Positions 21,991-34,742 of a stretch of DNA of 64,000 nt are shown here, in pieces. The notes under the pieces were generated by a model. The model was given only the letters and a program-made list of their open reading frames with translations. It made no database searches and was not told the origin of the DNA. The stretch's first letter is position 1, and each line of letters opens with the position of its first letter. The stretch lies in the NCBI GenBank assembly GCA_001600875.1, contig BCLD01000009.1, forward strand, positions 843,534-907,533, given 5' to 3'. The translations under genes were made by a program, and so were the position numbers. The stretch is from Solicoccozyma terricola. Lineage: Eukaryota > Basidiomycota > Tremellomycetes > Filobasidiales > Piskurozymaceae.

Positions 21991-24510
21991 CTAGCGCTTC
22001 TCCAGATTGGCGTTCGCTATCTCTAACACCATAAGTCGGCGAATATACTGAATATTGTCCTGCGTAAACTCAAACGCGGGTCCCACATGTCCGCCGTCGC
22101 CGAGGCCCCTTCCTCGGTGTTCGAGAGTCTGACAGGTGAACACTCCGCAATCGACAAGATTCTTTTGCTGAGGGGCGGCCTGAGTTATTGACGAGTTGTT
22201 AGCTTGCAGATAATCATTGCAAAACGTTCACGACCCTACGTCATCCCAAAAATCCTCCCACTCCGCTAGGTTAATGTCCTGGCCCTTATTTTTAGCTTCT
22301 TCTTCTAGATAGTGCCGCAGATTCTATTGAAAAGATAGCATGTCGGTCGACTGCATACGCGTGCAAAAGCGTCGAATACTTACCTTGAATACAACTGGAC
22401 TCGGACGGGGTGAAAGCGAATCATAATATTCGATGCGCATGTCCTTGAAATTGAGAGCCCCACACACCCAATGCTGATTGCCGATGTTAATCGGGAAGAT
22501 CACGATATCCTTGGAGAAGATATTAATCTGTACCGCAATGGTTTCAGCATCCCATGTGTTACGATCGCATGGAAAAGAACTCCTCACCTTCTTCGTCCAC
22601 CTCGCCAACCTCGACTTCTCATATCCTTCGCGCTCGAGTTTTTCGTAGAAAAAGCTGTTGAAGTAGTGGATGTCCCTTCTCTTCTTTTGTTTCCCATCTG
22701 AGGTCGTGATCATATCCTCATCCGCTCGCTTTTGTATCAGAGCTCCATAAAAGTTGATGACCTCGTCGTTCAGCCACTTATTAGGTTCTAGGAGCTTGAT
22801 GTCCTTGAATTCTATCCGCTCTCGAGCAACCTGGGACACGAATTTTGGATTTCGAAGCACTTTGTCGACCTGAGAAGGCGGTACTGCGACGGTCAGATTT
22901 GGGAATAGGCATACCAGCATCGCCAGGAGGATGACTAACCAAATCCTCCTGCTGGTCCTTGAGCTTCTCCGGAAGCGTTGGCTTGCGCAATCTTTCGTCG
23001 ATGGCAAGGTCTTGCAGTTTCAACTCCTCCAAACTGACATCGATCCTTTTGGTGGGTTTGAACCTGCGGCCATGCACAGTAGCAATCAGTATCAATGTAT
23101 TCATTGTAAACTAGGGTGAGTAGATTCACGATTCCTTTGCTTTGTTGCCGATGATGCTCTTCCCCCAGAAGGATTTCGCAGCTTTTCCCTGATGACATTC
23201 TCCCGGATCAGAATCATGACTGCAACAACGAGTTCAATCTACTCACGTCTGACGCCCCACGTCTCTGATCCCGAGCCATATTTGCCGAGGTAGTAGCACC
23301 CTTGTTTGCGATCCCAGGGGCTGGATCCTCCCAAGGCCATCAGACATCCATATAAACACCACATTCGCAGTCACATCTCACCAAGAGGCATGCTATTTCT
23401 GAATTCCCTGACCTTCTCCTCCCAGCTCATAGTACGTGGACTTGGGCCGCCCAACGCTGAAGCGTATTCGTTCGTCAGCTAACGAACCAGGATACAGGGT
23501 TCGAAAGCACTCACCAGCACTTATGTTTTCTTTCTGCAACCTTGAAAAATGTTCATGGTTGAGACCGTGAATCGGGATTTTAGATTTCGGATGTTCAGAG
23601 TTGATCTTGAACAATGGGGCCGACTCCTTCTCATGAGATCTGACGGAGTCTCTGTCATGGCGATTGTACAGGGTTGAATTTTGTGGCCTGCTTGAAGGTG
23701 AATTTAACCAAGGTTTGCTGGACGTCCTTTCCAGTGGCACGATCTCAAAAGCTGACGGCGTCTTCCCTCCTAATTGGTGACGAGAAAAGTCTCTAGAGGA
23801 AATGGTACTGAAAGATGGCGTCTGTTGAATGGAGGGACGAGAAGGTCCAGCTTCGGGCGAGGGAGACTGAATGGGTGATGAAGAGATCGAGATGGGTCGA
23901 TTCGGCGACTCTCCGTCGTGGGGTTGGTGTGTGTTGATATGAAGTGATGGTTGGATGAGCGGAGAGGAGATGGGAGCATTGCTTGGAGATGTTGCGTACT
24001 CTTGCGATCGGCTTGCTGTCAGGTCATAAGAGTCGGTGACAGCAGGCCCACGAGTCGGGTGTTCTGAGCGCTCCCTACCAGAATCCAGGTGGTCGTGTTC
24101 TTGGTGATTAGAGGTCATTTCGCTAGCTTGAAGAGCAGTGAAGGAATTGACGTGATTGGCGTGATCGATTTGTCTCATTGGCTGTGTGCTGTTGGGTCCA
24201 GACTTGTCCCGTGTATCTGCCATCACCATGGTGCTATAAGTCAGGGACGCTGTCCTTGTCTCTACAGTGATGTTCCTTACTCACTAGTTGAGCCCCAGAC
24301 CATCCTGGACATCATGGCCATCAAGGCAGCGAGCAAGTCCCGGTCTCCGCTGTCATCCACTAGCTCCTTGTTCTCTTTATCATCGACGAGGCGCCGCTGC
24401 CTCTTGGTTGGCGATGGCGGCGCGACCTCGTCTACCATGCAAACGTCACCATCACCGGTTAAAGGTCGCTTTGAGCGGCAAGGAGTTGAGCTGGATCCAT
24501 CCAGCTGCAT
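21991..24510 (-). CDS. ULP1: Ulp1-type SUMO protease (C48 cysteine peptidase)
   Basis: Minus exons: 24510-24285, 24216-23515, 23456-23382, 23320-23247, 23188-23130, 23063-22940, 22869-22588, 22527-22384, 22323-22240, 22179-21991; 652 residues. Ulp1 matures SUMO and removes it from conjugates. The C-terminal catalytic domain shows LLEPNKWLNDEVINFYGALI, YFNSFFYEKL, WTKK-INIFSKDIVIFPIN, catalytic His533 in QHWVCGALN, Asp550 in YYDSL and Cys601 in VDCGVFTCQTL, with the oxyanion Gln a few residues before. The N-terminal 430 residues are low-complexity Ser/Pro/Asp-rich, probably for localisation and substrate binding. Splice phases in the middle exons were solved from frame continuity, for example PLAPGIANKG and SDGKAAKSFWGKS. 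The first Met (MQLDG) is the least certain part. It converges on JHD1, 129 bp between stops. Confidence 0.88.
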
Positions 24511-24641
24511 CTCTGGGATGCTATGAGACGTCGGAGAGCAGTGTCGGACTTGCCTGTGCCTGTATGAAGAATGTTGCTGCTTGCGACGACGACGATGAGT
24601 GTTGACAGCATGATTCAACTTGCTCGTTGGGATAATTCAGT

Positions 24642-24653
24642 CACGTGACGTCA
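24642..24653. promoter_or_regulatory. Overlapping CACGTG E-box and TGACGTCA CRE-like site
   Basis: CACGTG (24642-24647) overlaps the palindrome TGACGTCA (24646-24653) in the divergent ULP1/MDM1 intergenic region. The first is a bHLH-type site and the second a bZIP (CREB/ATF) consensus. Function is inferred only. Confidence 0.5.
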
Positions 24654-24680
24654 TCGGCGGGTTCCCGATAGTTGGCAGCA

Positions 24681-24723
24681 CCATCCATGGCATCCATGGC
24701 CATCCATCCCTAGTCATCCATGG
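24681..24723. repeat. CATCCATGG-type short repeats
   Basis: Three to four close copies of CATCCATGG or CCATCC lie in the 281-bp divergent region between ULP1 and MDM1, next to the overlapping E-box/CRE. Directly visible; role unknown. Confidence 0.7.
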
Positions 24724-24791
24724 GTCAGCCAAGCACACCACACTACACCCATGCACATACATCGAGCTAGTCGCCACATTTCCTCCTCGCC

Positions 24792-27700
24792 ATGGAACAT
24801 CGTCGACAACACCGTCTCCTTCCACTCAGCGTCACCGTCCTCGCCTTCTCTTTCCTGATCGCTCTTCTCGTTCGTCTCTCCATATTCCAACTATTGGTAT
24901 GGTCTCCACTATGGGTGACATTGTGTCTGGGCATATTCACCGCGGCAAACATAGCATTAGGAGTCCTACTAGATGACTGGACGGGCGGCACTCAGCTCGA
25001 TCAGCTGAGGAAGGTCAGATTGGAAGAGGCATTCAAGAAGTTGAAGTTTACGAGTCCGGCTGCTTGGGAGGCTGCGAGTATCAAAGCTCAATGGGCAGAA
25101 GGAAAAACCCCTATACTGTCGATTAACAATACCACATCAGCATGGAAGAGAATCAAGGCACTCGTTGTAAGGGACTACATCTTACCTTGGTATTCCCGAA
25201 TCACCACCTCGCAACAATTCCTGGACACACTCGATAATACAATTGATACCTGCGTCACATCGATTTCCACCCGGGTGGATAAAGTCGATATCCCTGATTT
25301 CCTGGTAACTCGTATTGTACCTCAGATCACTAAACACATGCGAGATTTCCGTCAAGTTGAGGCTTTACTTCGACCTACGTTATCAACGCGCTCTCATCAC
25401 GGTCCATCAGTATCCGTCGATCCAGCCGCAATTATACAATCTCATTTCCCACCTTTACATATCGCATTACCTCTTTCTTCTTTGACCAATACAACGCCCT
25501 CCATTGAAGCGCACATTCGAACAAGGATGGGGAAGGCTTTGCAGCTGTTGCTGCCTGAAAATGAAAAGTCCGAAATCGTGTGCACAGTGGCAAGAGAAGT
25601 TCTCACTTGTGCGGTTGTGGTACCCATACTGGAGATGCTGAGCGAACCAGACTTCTGGAATAGGCTTGTTGATGAACAAGCTGGCAAGTACCTGCATGAG
25701 CGGTGAGTCTAGTAATTGAAGGTATGAGTTTCGTAACTTTGCTGATTGCATCTCGTTCCCGTTTTTCAGAGAGCAGGTAACTCGTCTCCGAGCTGCGTTA
25801 GATTCAGCAGCCACACAACCAGCGACAAGGTCTACGCAACAACCGTCTAACACACCAAGACCACTCAAGGAACCGGCAAGTCCAGTCACACCTACGTCTC
25901 ATCGAAGCCGCCGTGTAGATCCCACGATATCGTCAACTACAGATGCAAAGCACTTTGATCTGTTCTTGAAGAGTATTGCCAAGATCAAGAGCCTTGCAGA
26001 GGCGAAGAGAATGAAGAATGATATCGATCGAGAGTTGAGGAGGACCCGAACAGAAATCGAAATCCAAGAGACGAGCGAAGGTCGTCGGCCAACGGATCTG
26101 GTAACTCATCTGGAAAGGATGGAGAGTGCTGAAAGGAAGATAGAGAACAGGATCAAGGCATTGAGCGGGCGGGGATCTGAGGCGGTTGCAGACGTGTCTT
26201 CTACGAAAAGGTGGATCGCTCCTACCCAACATACTCGTCAACTTGACCCTCTTGACCGTAGTGTCGAAACGGCCCATCCAAATCCGGTATCTCTGCGCGA
26301 TGTTCTTTTAAATTCGTCTGCTCTCGGATATTTTATGGAATTTATGGATCGCCGGCAACAATCTCGCTTGGTGCAGTTCTGGGTCACAGTCGAGAGCTTC
26401 AAAGACCCTCTTGTCGAAGTGGAGTCTTCGGAAGACGAGACGAACGACACCCAGATTGATTCGCTACAGAGTCGAGCTTGGCCAACGGCGGCACAGGATA
26501 TTTCGATGATATGGGAAATATATCTCAGTCCAACATGTCATGGGGGACCTATCGTTCAACACGACCGTTTGACCGGGGGGGTTTGGACATTCGTCAATCA
26601 CCTTGACGATGAAGGGGAGGACATACAGGTGAAAACACGCAGACTGGATGTTGCCATACGTGCGGTGTTTCACCTGCAGAAGAAGGCCTATCGCAGGCTG
26701 GAGGAAGACCATTACTCGAAATTTCTCACCACTGAGCTTTACCTCAAAGCGGCAACGGAGATCAACAAAGTTGGGCAGGCGATCGAATACATAGGGACAT
26801 CTGGGCGTGGGACCGTGTCGAGCACTAACGGTCCACCCAGCCACCCTTCGGTGGCAAATCGGCAACCCTCTGGCAAATCTGGTTGGAGGCCCTTTCGGAC
26901 GAGTATAGACTTGGGAGGATCCCGTCGGGCGTCAGCAGAGCAAGGAAAAGTTCTTGCTAGCCCAGCATCCGCTCTATCCGCAAGTCTTCACGGGTCCATT
27001 CCTGAAGGGCCCGCTATGTTGCGAAAGGCCAGGTCTCTGTCCATGTCTACATCGCGGAAAGATCTCGGACCTGAGGCCGGTGACCCTGCTCTCGGCTTCC
27101 TTGTGGGGCTAGAAAGTCCAGCTTCTCTCGACGATGCTGACCACCAACGTAGCCTCTTCGGCGCTGCGGACCAGAACATGAGTGCAAGTATTCTCAGCAC
27201 CGATGATCTACTACCCAACGGTCGGCTCCCAGATGCAGATGGCGAACAGGTTGAAACCGAGCGCATAGAGGCTCTTCAGGCCGCTCTCACCTCCATCATC
27301 AATTCATCCGAGCAGGATGATCGAGTCATTCGACCGAAGCGGACGTCTTCACGCAATTCCAGTCATGACCTGTTACGCGCTTTCACGGCGACTTCGCGAG
27401 CTACCTCAATCACCGGGATTGCATCCGTGGCGGTCGATAGGGTGACTGCCGATAGCTCCCCCCTTTCTCTCGAACCAGCGGCAACGATCACGGCAACATC
27501 TGGTAGCATTTCACCATCCCGACCCAAGAAGGTGTTCGATGATCAAGAAGACGAAGAGATTATCTTGGAGGATATGGACGGCAATACCATGGACAAAGAC
27601 CCCGATCCTGAAATGATTCAGCTTGCTGGGCCTGGTGACTTGTTTCTGGCTCCATCAATCCTTCGTCTTGAACGGCACATCGCCAAGCTGGTCGAGCAAG

Positions 27701-29381
27701 ATCATCTTCTTGACAAGATGATCCGGGCAGCCGAGCTTACTGGAAAACAGCATGAACTTGCTCTCCTCACGAGTTCGCAGAAGGATCTGCGCAGGGAAAT
27801 GCGCACGGTTGAATTCCAAAAGAAGCAATTCATTGAACAACAGCGTGAAAACCTGCTGCTTCCGAACCGTGTTCGTATTCTTATCCCAAAGACGATGACA
27901 AATGTCGACAATGACAAACAGGTCGTCCGCTACCTGATTGAGGTGCAGCAGTTCGGGGAAAAGGGTGACCTCAAACACGTTTGGGTTGTGCCACGACGAT
28001 ACAACGAGTTTTGGGACTTGCATCAGGAGCTGAAGGAGTCGTACGTGATGAGCGGCGAGTTGAGGAGGAAGGGGATCGACCTCCCCGGAAAGAAACTCGT
28101 CACTTCCCTATCAGATGGACTTATTGAGCAAAGACGTCACGCTCTTGAGGACTATTTGAAGGTGAGGGCCGCACGCTTGATCCAGATGGCGCTCACACTA
28201 CTTACACTTTGACTTTGGCAGAGATTATTGACCAGCGAAGCGGCATGTCAGCACGCAGCTCTCTGCATCTTCCTATCTCGAACCAGGGGGTTCTCTCTTT
28301 CCGGCACAGGAGGCGGTTCGTCAGAGAACGGACCGGTCGACATGAGTCCTTCGACTTCTCGAGTCACACCTGTTGCACCCCAGCCAAAGAACTTCGTCCG
28401 AAATCTCTACCGCTCAGTCACGACCTCCTTAGACGACATTCTCCTCGTGCCAAACGTCCTCGACGTCCTTTCGGATAAGCTCAATAAGCAAGCCACCGGT
28501 ATGGCCGATGACATCAGCACCAGTCTCCTCGGACTTGGGGCCATGGGATTGGAGTTCGGAAACTCCTACCTCGGATCGACTGCCCTCGGCGCTAGCTTAC
28601 TTGCTAGTCAAGGGGACGTTCGTAACCTCGTCAACGGGGACTTGCCACAGCTTTCGAGATTGGACTCAGCATTTTCCAATCTCGTTAGTCCTCTCGAAGG
28701 CGAGAGCGTTGCTTCTGCTTTCACTGCACCGATCAGTGATATGTTCATGGAGTTGTTCGATCTCAAGGATGGCAATTGGTTGAGAAAGCAAACTATAGTC
28801 ATGCTGATGCAACAGCTTCTTGGTGGTACTATAGAGAGGTGAGTGCGGGTGTCCGAGTTCGGCTTTGCTATGCTGTCGTGACTGATATGTGCGTGGCACC
28901 TTCACAGGAAAGTGAGAGACGGCGTCAAGTCCTCACTGTCGCCAATGTCTATTGACGGGCAATTATCATCTCTCGCGGAATCCATGTGGCCCGGAGGTGG
29001 TCCAAGACCTGAGAGAATGCCTCGTACAGCGGAAGAGCAAATGCTGACGAAAGCTCGCGCGGCGCGAAAGATACAGACGATCATTCCTGGTGCGTTAGTC
29101 ACGAGATAGCCGCCGCAGCTCAGCGAACACTTAGCGTCATCTTTTCGCAGACGTCGCCGCTAATATGGTCGGGAAATCTAACGCTCGGAGAGCCACTGGA
29201 AGGATACACGCTGCTCTCCAAGTCCGCATCCTATGCCAACATCTCATCTTAACGATCTTTGACGAAGTGAGTGGCCGGGGTCGTTCAGGGTGATCAGATC
29301 ACTAAAGAGTCGTTCGATTCCTGCCAGATCTTTAACGCATTGTTTCCGGAACTCAAGACGGTCACTCAGACTCGTCCTTAG
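24792..29381 (+). CDS. MDM1: Sorting nexin MDM1/SNX13 family (PXA-RGS-PX-nexin C)
   Basis: Exons: 24792-25702, 25770-28161, 28222-28838, 28908-29089, 29151-29266, 29328-29381; 1,423 residues. Mdm1/SNX13-type proteins are ER-anchored tethers at contact sites (nucleus-vacuole junction in yeast) that bind endolysosomal phosphoinositides. Two N-terminal hydrophobic segments (about residues 10-55) give ER anchoring; the PXA domain spans about 60-300. A coiled segment (AKIKSLAEAKRMKNDIDREL) leads to an RGS-like domain at about 475-640 (LRDVLLNSSALGYFMEFMDR). A low-complexity linker follows. The PX domain starts near 1005 (RYLIEVQQFGEKG ... VVPRRYNEFWDLHQELKE) and the nexin C domain closes the protein. 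The domain order is complete and diagnostic. Confidence 0.92.
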
Positions 29382-29567
29382 CATTTTTCATGTCGTTGTA
29401 TACGAGGTTGCTGCATATATGAGCCTCTTGATGACCCATAACAACAACGACGGGCGGGGTACAAACGCCGCAAGTCCGACACAGCGATGTCATCGATTCC
29501 TCTACCCGTTTCTGTTCTGTAGTCTTCAAAGCTGTCAAGTGCAGCTTCCTCGGCTCAGCAACAATAG

Positions 29568-32500
29568 ATGTCATATCAGCTCTATCTGCGGCGGTCGCCG
29601 CGGACCCTCTACCTCGTCGGCGCAGACCATGCTTTGGTCTTCCGACATATGCAACAAACAGTCGAGAATTCGAGCAGGAGCAATCCCATAGCCAACGTCG
29701 AGCTGCAGCAGAGGGAGGATGTCCCGCTAGACGAGCTCATCAAAATCAATAAGGGGAGAGGACTTGGTGGGGTGCTGGGTCTGACAAGTGTTCCATCTGG
29801 TCAGTAGACTGCTTCAAACTAGGTCCCGAAGTCACCTCTTGACTGTATGGGACGCCGGTATTCGCAGATGCTGGCAATGGGCAGGAAATCTTCCTAGTCT
29901 TGGTTGCAGGAGCTGTTACTCTTCCTCCCATCGTATCTGGAACATCACTGGCCCCCAGCAAGCTCTTGAACGTTGAATTTCACTCGCTCTCCACCGCTCT
30001 TTGGGATGAACCCAGCACTCTTTCGCGATCGGGGTCGTCGTACGATTTGGAAGGACTTGACTCGTCCGATCTTGACGAGCGGCCTATGGCTGGTACTAGG
30101 AGGGGACCGACACTAGCGCAGCAACAAGGATTGTTTACGCATCCCTGCGAAGGTATGAAAGTACGTTGTTGCGGTACGGGACGGAGCTATACATACAATT
30201 CTAATAGCAACTCTGCTCTCACAGCGATACATTGAGACTGGAACATTCTATTTCGCAAGTGATGGTCGCTGGGATATCTCAACTCGACTGTGTGAATGGG
30301 ATTGGCAAGCGATGAAGCAGGGAACCGTTCGACCTGGTCAAGCACTGGATTCCTTTGTTGATCGTTTCGGTGGGACATTCTTTGACACGAACTTTTGGTT
30401 TACATCACTTACGTGTCGATCCTCTTTTAGTATGGAACGCGAACATCCTTCAACCTCTCCTTGACTTTCGCAAGGGTCTGATGCGAGAGCAGCTGGATAT
30501 ACTGGACAACAGCAACATGCTCATCATGCTCATCCAAGGCTTCTGTGGTGTGATGCCGGTCGGAGGTATGGGTGCGATAGGTCAGACTGTAAATCTTGGA
30601 TTGATCAGCAGACTGGGATGGAAGCGAGCTGGAGCTAGATTTAGGACAAGAGGTGTGGATGATGAGGGAAATGTGGCGAATTTTGTGGAGGTGAGACTTT
30701 CATTCCGCCGTCGAAGTTTTTTCAGCTCTAATGAGCAATGGCGCTCGACAGACGGAAACGCTGCTGTCGACGCAAGATATATGTATGAGCTTCGTGCAGG
30801 TCAGGGGTAGTGTACCTTGTGAGTACAATCCATAGCTAACTCGTCCTTGCAGCTTGGGCTTAACCTTCCCTTACCATTTTTAACATCTCAGTGTTCTGGG
30901 AGCAGCAAGGTTAGTGGATTTACATGATCACCTGACGCTCACACGCTGAAATGGATTCATTAACAGGGATAAAGGCTTTAGGAGGCCAACTGCAAATCAC
31001 TCGTGTAAGTCGGCTTGCTATATCGCCGGCTGCAGATACTGACATCCTGGATCTGCGGATGGCCAAAGCCTCAAGCTGCTTCACAAGCGGCGTTTGACAA
31101 ACACTTCATAGATCTGCTCAAGCATTATCATGCTGTACATGCCGTAAATCTCCTAGGGTCTCGGGGCGAGGAGTCGGTGTTATCAAATGTTTACGCGAAC
31201 CATCTTCAATCATTAGCCAGGACACTGGAGGATGATGAAGATGGCGAACCCCCTGTGTCACTCACTGCCTATGACTTCCACGCTGCTGTGAAGATAGGTG
31301 GCCATGACGTGGTCAAGGAGGACCTTGGCAGACGGCGGCGTAGTCTAGCTGACGCATTGCAACGCTTCGGATGGACGACTATTGATATGCAGAGCGGAGG
31401 GATTGTCGAGAAGCAGAAGGGCGTCTTTCGTACTAATGTAAGCACCCATTACGACCGGGACACGTTCTTCTGTTGATATCCACTTTTAATGCAGTGCCTG
31501 GATTGGTGAGCCGACATTGAACTGGGTCCAATGGTACGGCGATAGCTGAGTAGAAGCGTTCCACACAGTCTCGACCGAACAAACTACGTGCAAGATGTCA
31601 TCTCCACCCTCACCGTATCATCTTTTCTCTCCACTCTACCACCGGGACAGTCCCCGGTCTCCTCAAGCATGTTGGCATCGGCCCAGCGCACGCTTTGGGC
31701 CGATAACGGGGATAACCTCTCAAGGTGAGAGACAAAGTCCAACCAGACGACTGCAGATTCTAATCCGTATCGCTACCTCAGAATTTACGCGGGTACGGGG
31801 GCACTGAACACCAGTGTAACACGAACTGGTAAGCGCACCTTGGGAAGCATATTGTCGGATACGACAAAGAGTCTTGGTCGGTTAGTACCATGCGTTAACG
31901 GAGAGGATGGAAGAACGCTGAGGCGACATCCTATTCAGAGTGTACACCAATACCTTCTTGGACTCGGACAAGCAGAAATCCATCGACCTATTGCTCGTGA
32001 GTGCTGTTGCGAAGCCTTGAATTGCACTTTTGCTCATGGTGGCATTACGTAGGGTTTGATGTCCGGCCAGCAAGAGGTGAAGGTACACAATCCGATAGCG
32101 GAAGCAGTAGCCAAAAGTTTGACAGCTAGGTGCGTTCGTCTTCCCACGATGATCTGTTCCCAAGTGTCCTAATAGATCACGACAGGTTATCGGAGTACTC
32201 CACTGAATGCTCCTTGGAGATCTTTGCCGGGACATGGAACCTGAACGGACGCCCTCCAGGAGAGTCAATGAATGCTTGGTTGTTTCCCCCAGGTGAGTCT
32301 GTTGTCTAGGAAGGTATGATATTGGTGACTGAACGCGGTCATCTACAGGTGCTCCCGAGTATGTACATCGCTAGGCAGCAGGTCGGCGATTGCTGACTTT
32401 TTGGCTACAGCTGCGATATATACGTGATCGGCCTGCAAGAGGTTGTTCCTCTTAATGCTCAACAAGTGATCCAGACTGATCCACAAGCCAGGTCGGTGTG

Positions 32501-34513
32501 GCTTGCATCACCTTGCCTTCCGGGACGACCTCTTACATGCGTTCTTTCTTGTGGTCAGACGATTATGCGAGGCAGCGTTTGTCAAGGTCTTTGATAAGCA
32601 TCGCAGCGGACCTCACCCATATATCCAGCTCCGGAGTGAGCAACTTGTGGGAACGTGCCTCATCATGTACATCCGCTCGGATATTCTGCCGGCTCTCACC
32701 CGAGTCGAGGCAGCAAGCGTGAAGGTGAATTTGATGCGAAAAGTGTGGTATCCAGTGCTGAGCTGCCTTATACCCAGACCGGGCTTCGGGGTATGAGTGG
32801 CAACAAGGGAGGTGTGGGCATTCGAATGCAACTTCACGACACGACATTCTGTTTCATGACCTGTCATTTGGCTGCGGGACATTCCAATGTCGCTGAGCGA
32901 AACGCTGATTATGCGACCATCAATCGCGATTTGAAATTCCAGAAGGGTAAAACCATCGAGGGGCATCAGTGAGTATGGCGGAGATGTCGATTTCCTCATT
33001 GGAGAAGCTTATACCCGACCTTCAGTGTTGTGCTTTGGTTTGCAGACTTTGTACGTTACCTTGTTGCTGGATCCTGTGCAGATCACCGAATACCTGAAAG
33101 CTCATCTATCCGGTTTCAGAACTATCGCATAGACTTGGACAACGAGACGGTCAGAGAATGTGCAGGCAATGTAGATCTCCAGACTTTATGGGAGGCTGAT
33201 CAGGTGAGTGACGGTTCCTTCCATTTCATGAACCTTGAGACCCTTACTCTGGCGGCGCACAGCTACGAATGGCGATGCTACACAAGGATGTGTTTGTAGG
33301 ATATGATGAGGGTGCTATCACCTTCCTGTGAGATATGCAATCGCAGGAATGAAGCTTGCGGTCAGCGCTAACGAATCTGGTGTCTTGTGTCTTGCTAGTC
33401 CGACATACAAGTAGTAAGTCTGGAGTTGGCATTCCCCAATGTTTTGAAATGTAACTGATTAACTGACATGTTGTTCCACTCAGTGACACTGGGACTACGA
33501 CCTACGATTCTAGTGAAAAAGCTCGGATACCTGCATGGACGGGTGAGTAGTCTCAAGCTTTCGGGTGGTATGATACTCAGTGGTCTTTTCAAATCAGATC
33601 GAGTTCTGTTTCGAGGCCGATCTGTGAGTACTTCGAATACGCGCCCTCGGTCATCGAATTTCATCTTACCGCACCTTTCATCCGCAGCTCCAGCAGAAGA
33701 CATACGCTCGGGCGGAGCTCTTATCTTCTGATCATAGACCCGTCTACTCCATTTTCTCAGTGGCTACGCATGAGGTGGACGAGACGAAAAAAGCGATAAT
33801 GGCCAAGGAGATCGCGAAGGATTTGCGAGGCAAGGTCTCGGCCAATGGCACGGAGGACCTGGAGAAGTCATTCGTCCAGGTCGGATTGGACGATGCGAAA
33901 ACGAATGAGAAGTATGGGCTGCTGATCCCGACTGGGAAGACGGAGACTGCGAGACGTGAGTTTGATAGTGGACTAGGAGCTGTTTGCAGCGCGCTGACCA
34001 TTACGGGTGAAGGCGCTCCGCCGCCAATGCCACTACCTCGATCCACACCGCCAACCGTACTCGTGCGACCAGGTGAGCGGAGCGGGGACGCTTGAAGGTA
34101 TGACTGTTGATTGCAGCTCCCGTCCCACAGATACCCCATCCTCAACTGGGTCGTCTACAACCGAAGGCTTCGTTATGGTCCCTGCATCCCAGAGGCAAAT
34201 CCTGCCTCCCCCACGACGGAGCGATTCCTCTCTCTCCAGGACTTCGAACAAGTCAAATGAGCCTGTTTCCCCAATGATCCAGACCAACATGCAGAAGTTA
34301 CAGCCGGTGGATCTGCTGGAATCACCTACGGGTTCGAATATGATCACCCAGGCTCCCATGCAGCCGCGAAGGCTGCCCCCTCGACTTCCACCTGGGAAGC
34401 CTGCGCCGCCGCGGTCACCTCCGACGGCAAAGGCGACGATGGAACCCTCCAAAACGAAGGTACCGCCTGCTGTACCGCCCAAGCCTAGAAAGCTATCAAC
34501 CAGCATGATGTAG
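29568..34513 (+). CDS. Synaptojanin-like phosphoinositide phosphatase (Sac1 + 5-phosphatase)
   Basis: Likely orthologue of yeast INP51/52/53. Twenty-six exons can be traced; 1,139 residues. Small internal exons include 30892-30909 (18 nt), 31495-31505 (11), 32349-32358 (10) and 33399-33413 (15); the last exon is 34131-34513. The Sac1 domain (about 1-590) should remove 3-/4-phosphates; its CX5R site CLDCLDRTN, at about residue 475, is split by two introns around the 11-nt exon. The 5-phosphatase domain (about 610-910) shows AGTWNLNGR, CDIYVIGLQEVV, RSEQLVGTCL, GMSGNKGGVGIRM, WFADFNYRI, PAWTDRVLF and SSDHRPVYSIF. The tail is proline-rich with several PxxP motifs, as in other synaptojanins. The final intron (34073-34130) was placed with acceptor CCACAG because it alone restores this tail. 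A further stop-free intron at 33956-34012 is possible. Confidence 0.92.
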
Positions 34514-34542
34514 ATAGACAGCTGTCATTACCATGTATTATA

Positions 34543-34558
34543 CATATATATATATATT
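34543..34558. repeat. TA dinucleotide repeat
   Basis: Short (TA)n run just after the synaptojanin-like stop codon, probably in its 3' UTR or terminator region. Directly visible. Confidence 0.6.
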
Positions 34559-34742
34559 TACCAGTGTCCACGTCATTTTCGCTGATTTCCATTTGATTTG
34601 ATTGCCGAAACTGGGTTCAACTCATCCTCACGATCGGCTGGAGGGATGGCGATTCCAAGTCGTTCAACGGTCCTATAGGCATCGTCTCAATCGGCTCATT
34701 CCTTCCATCCATCTCTCATCTCTTCATCTCATCTCATCCAAT

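Noticed and set aside
34033..34506. Minus-strand Gly-rich open frame
   Set aside because: Antisense shadow of the proline-rich synaptojanin-like tail (CCN codons read as GGN).
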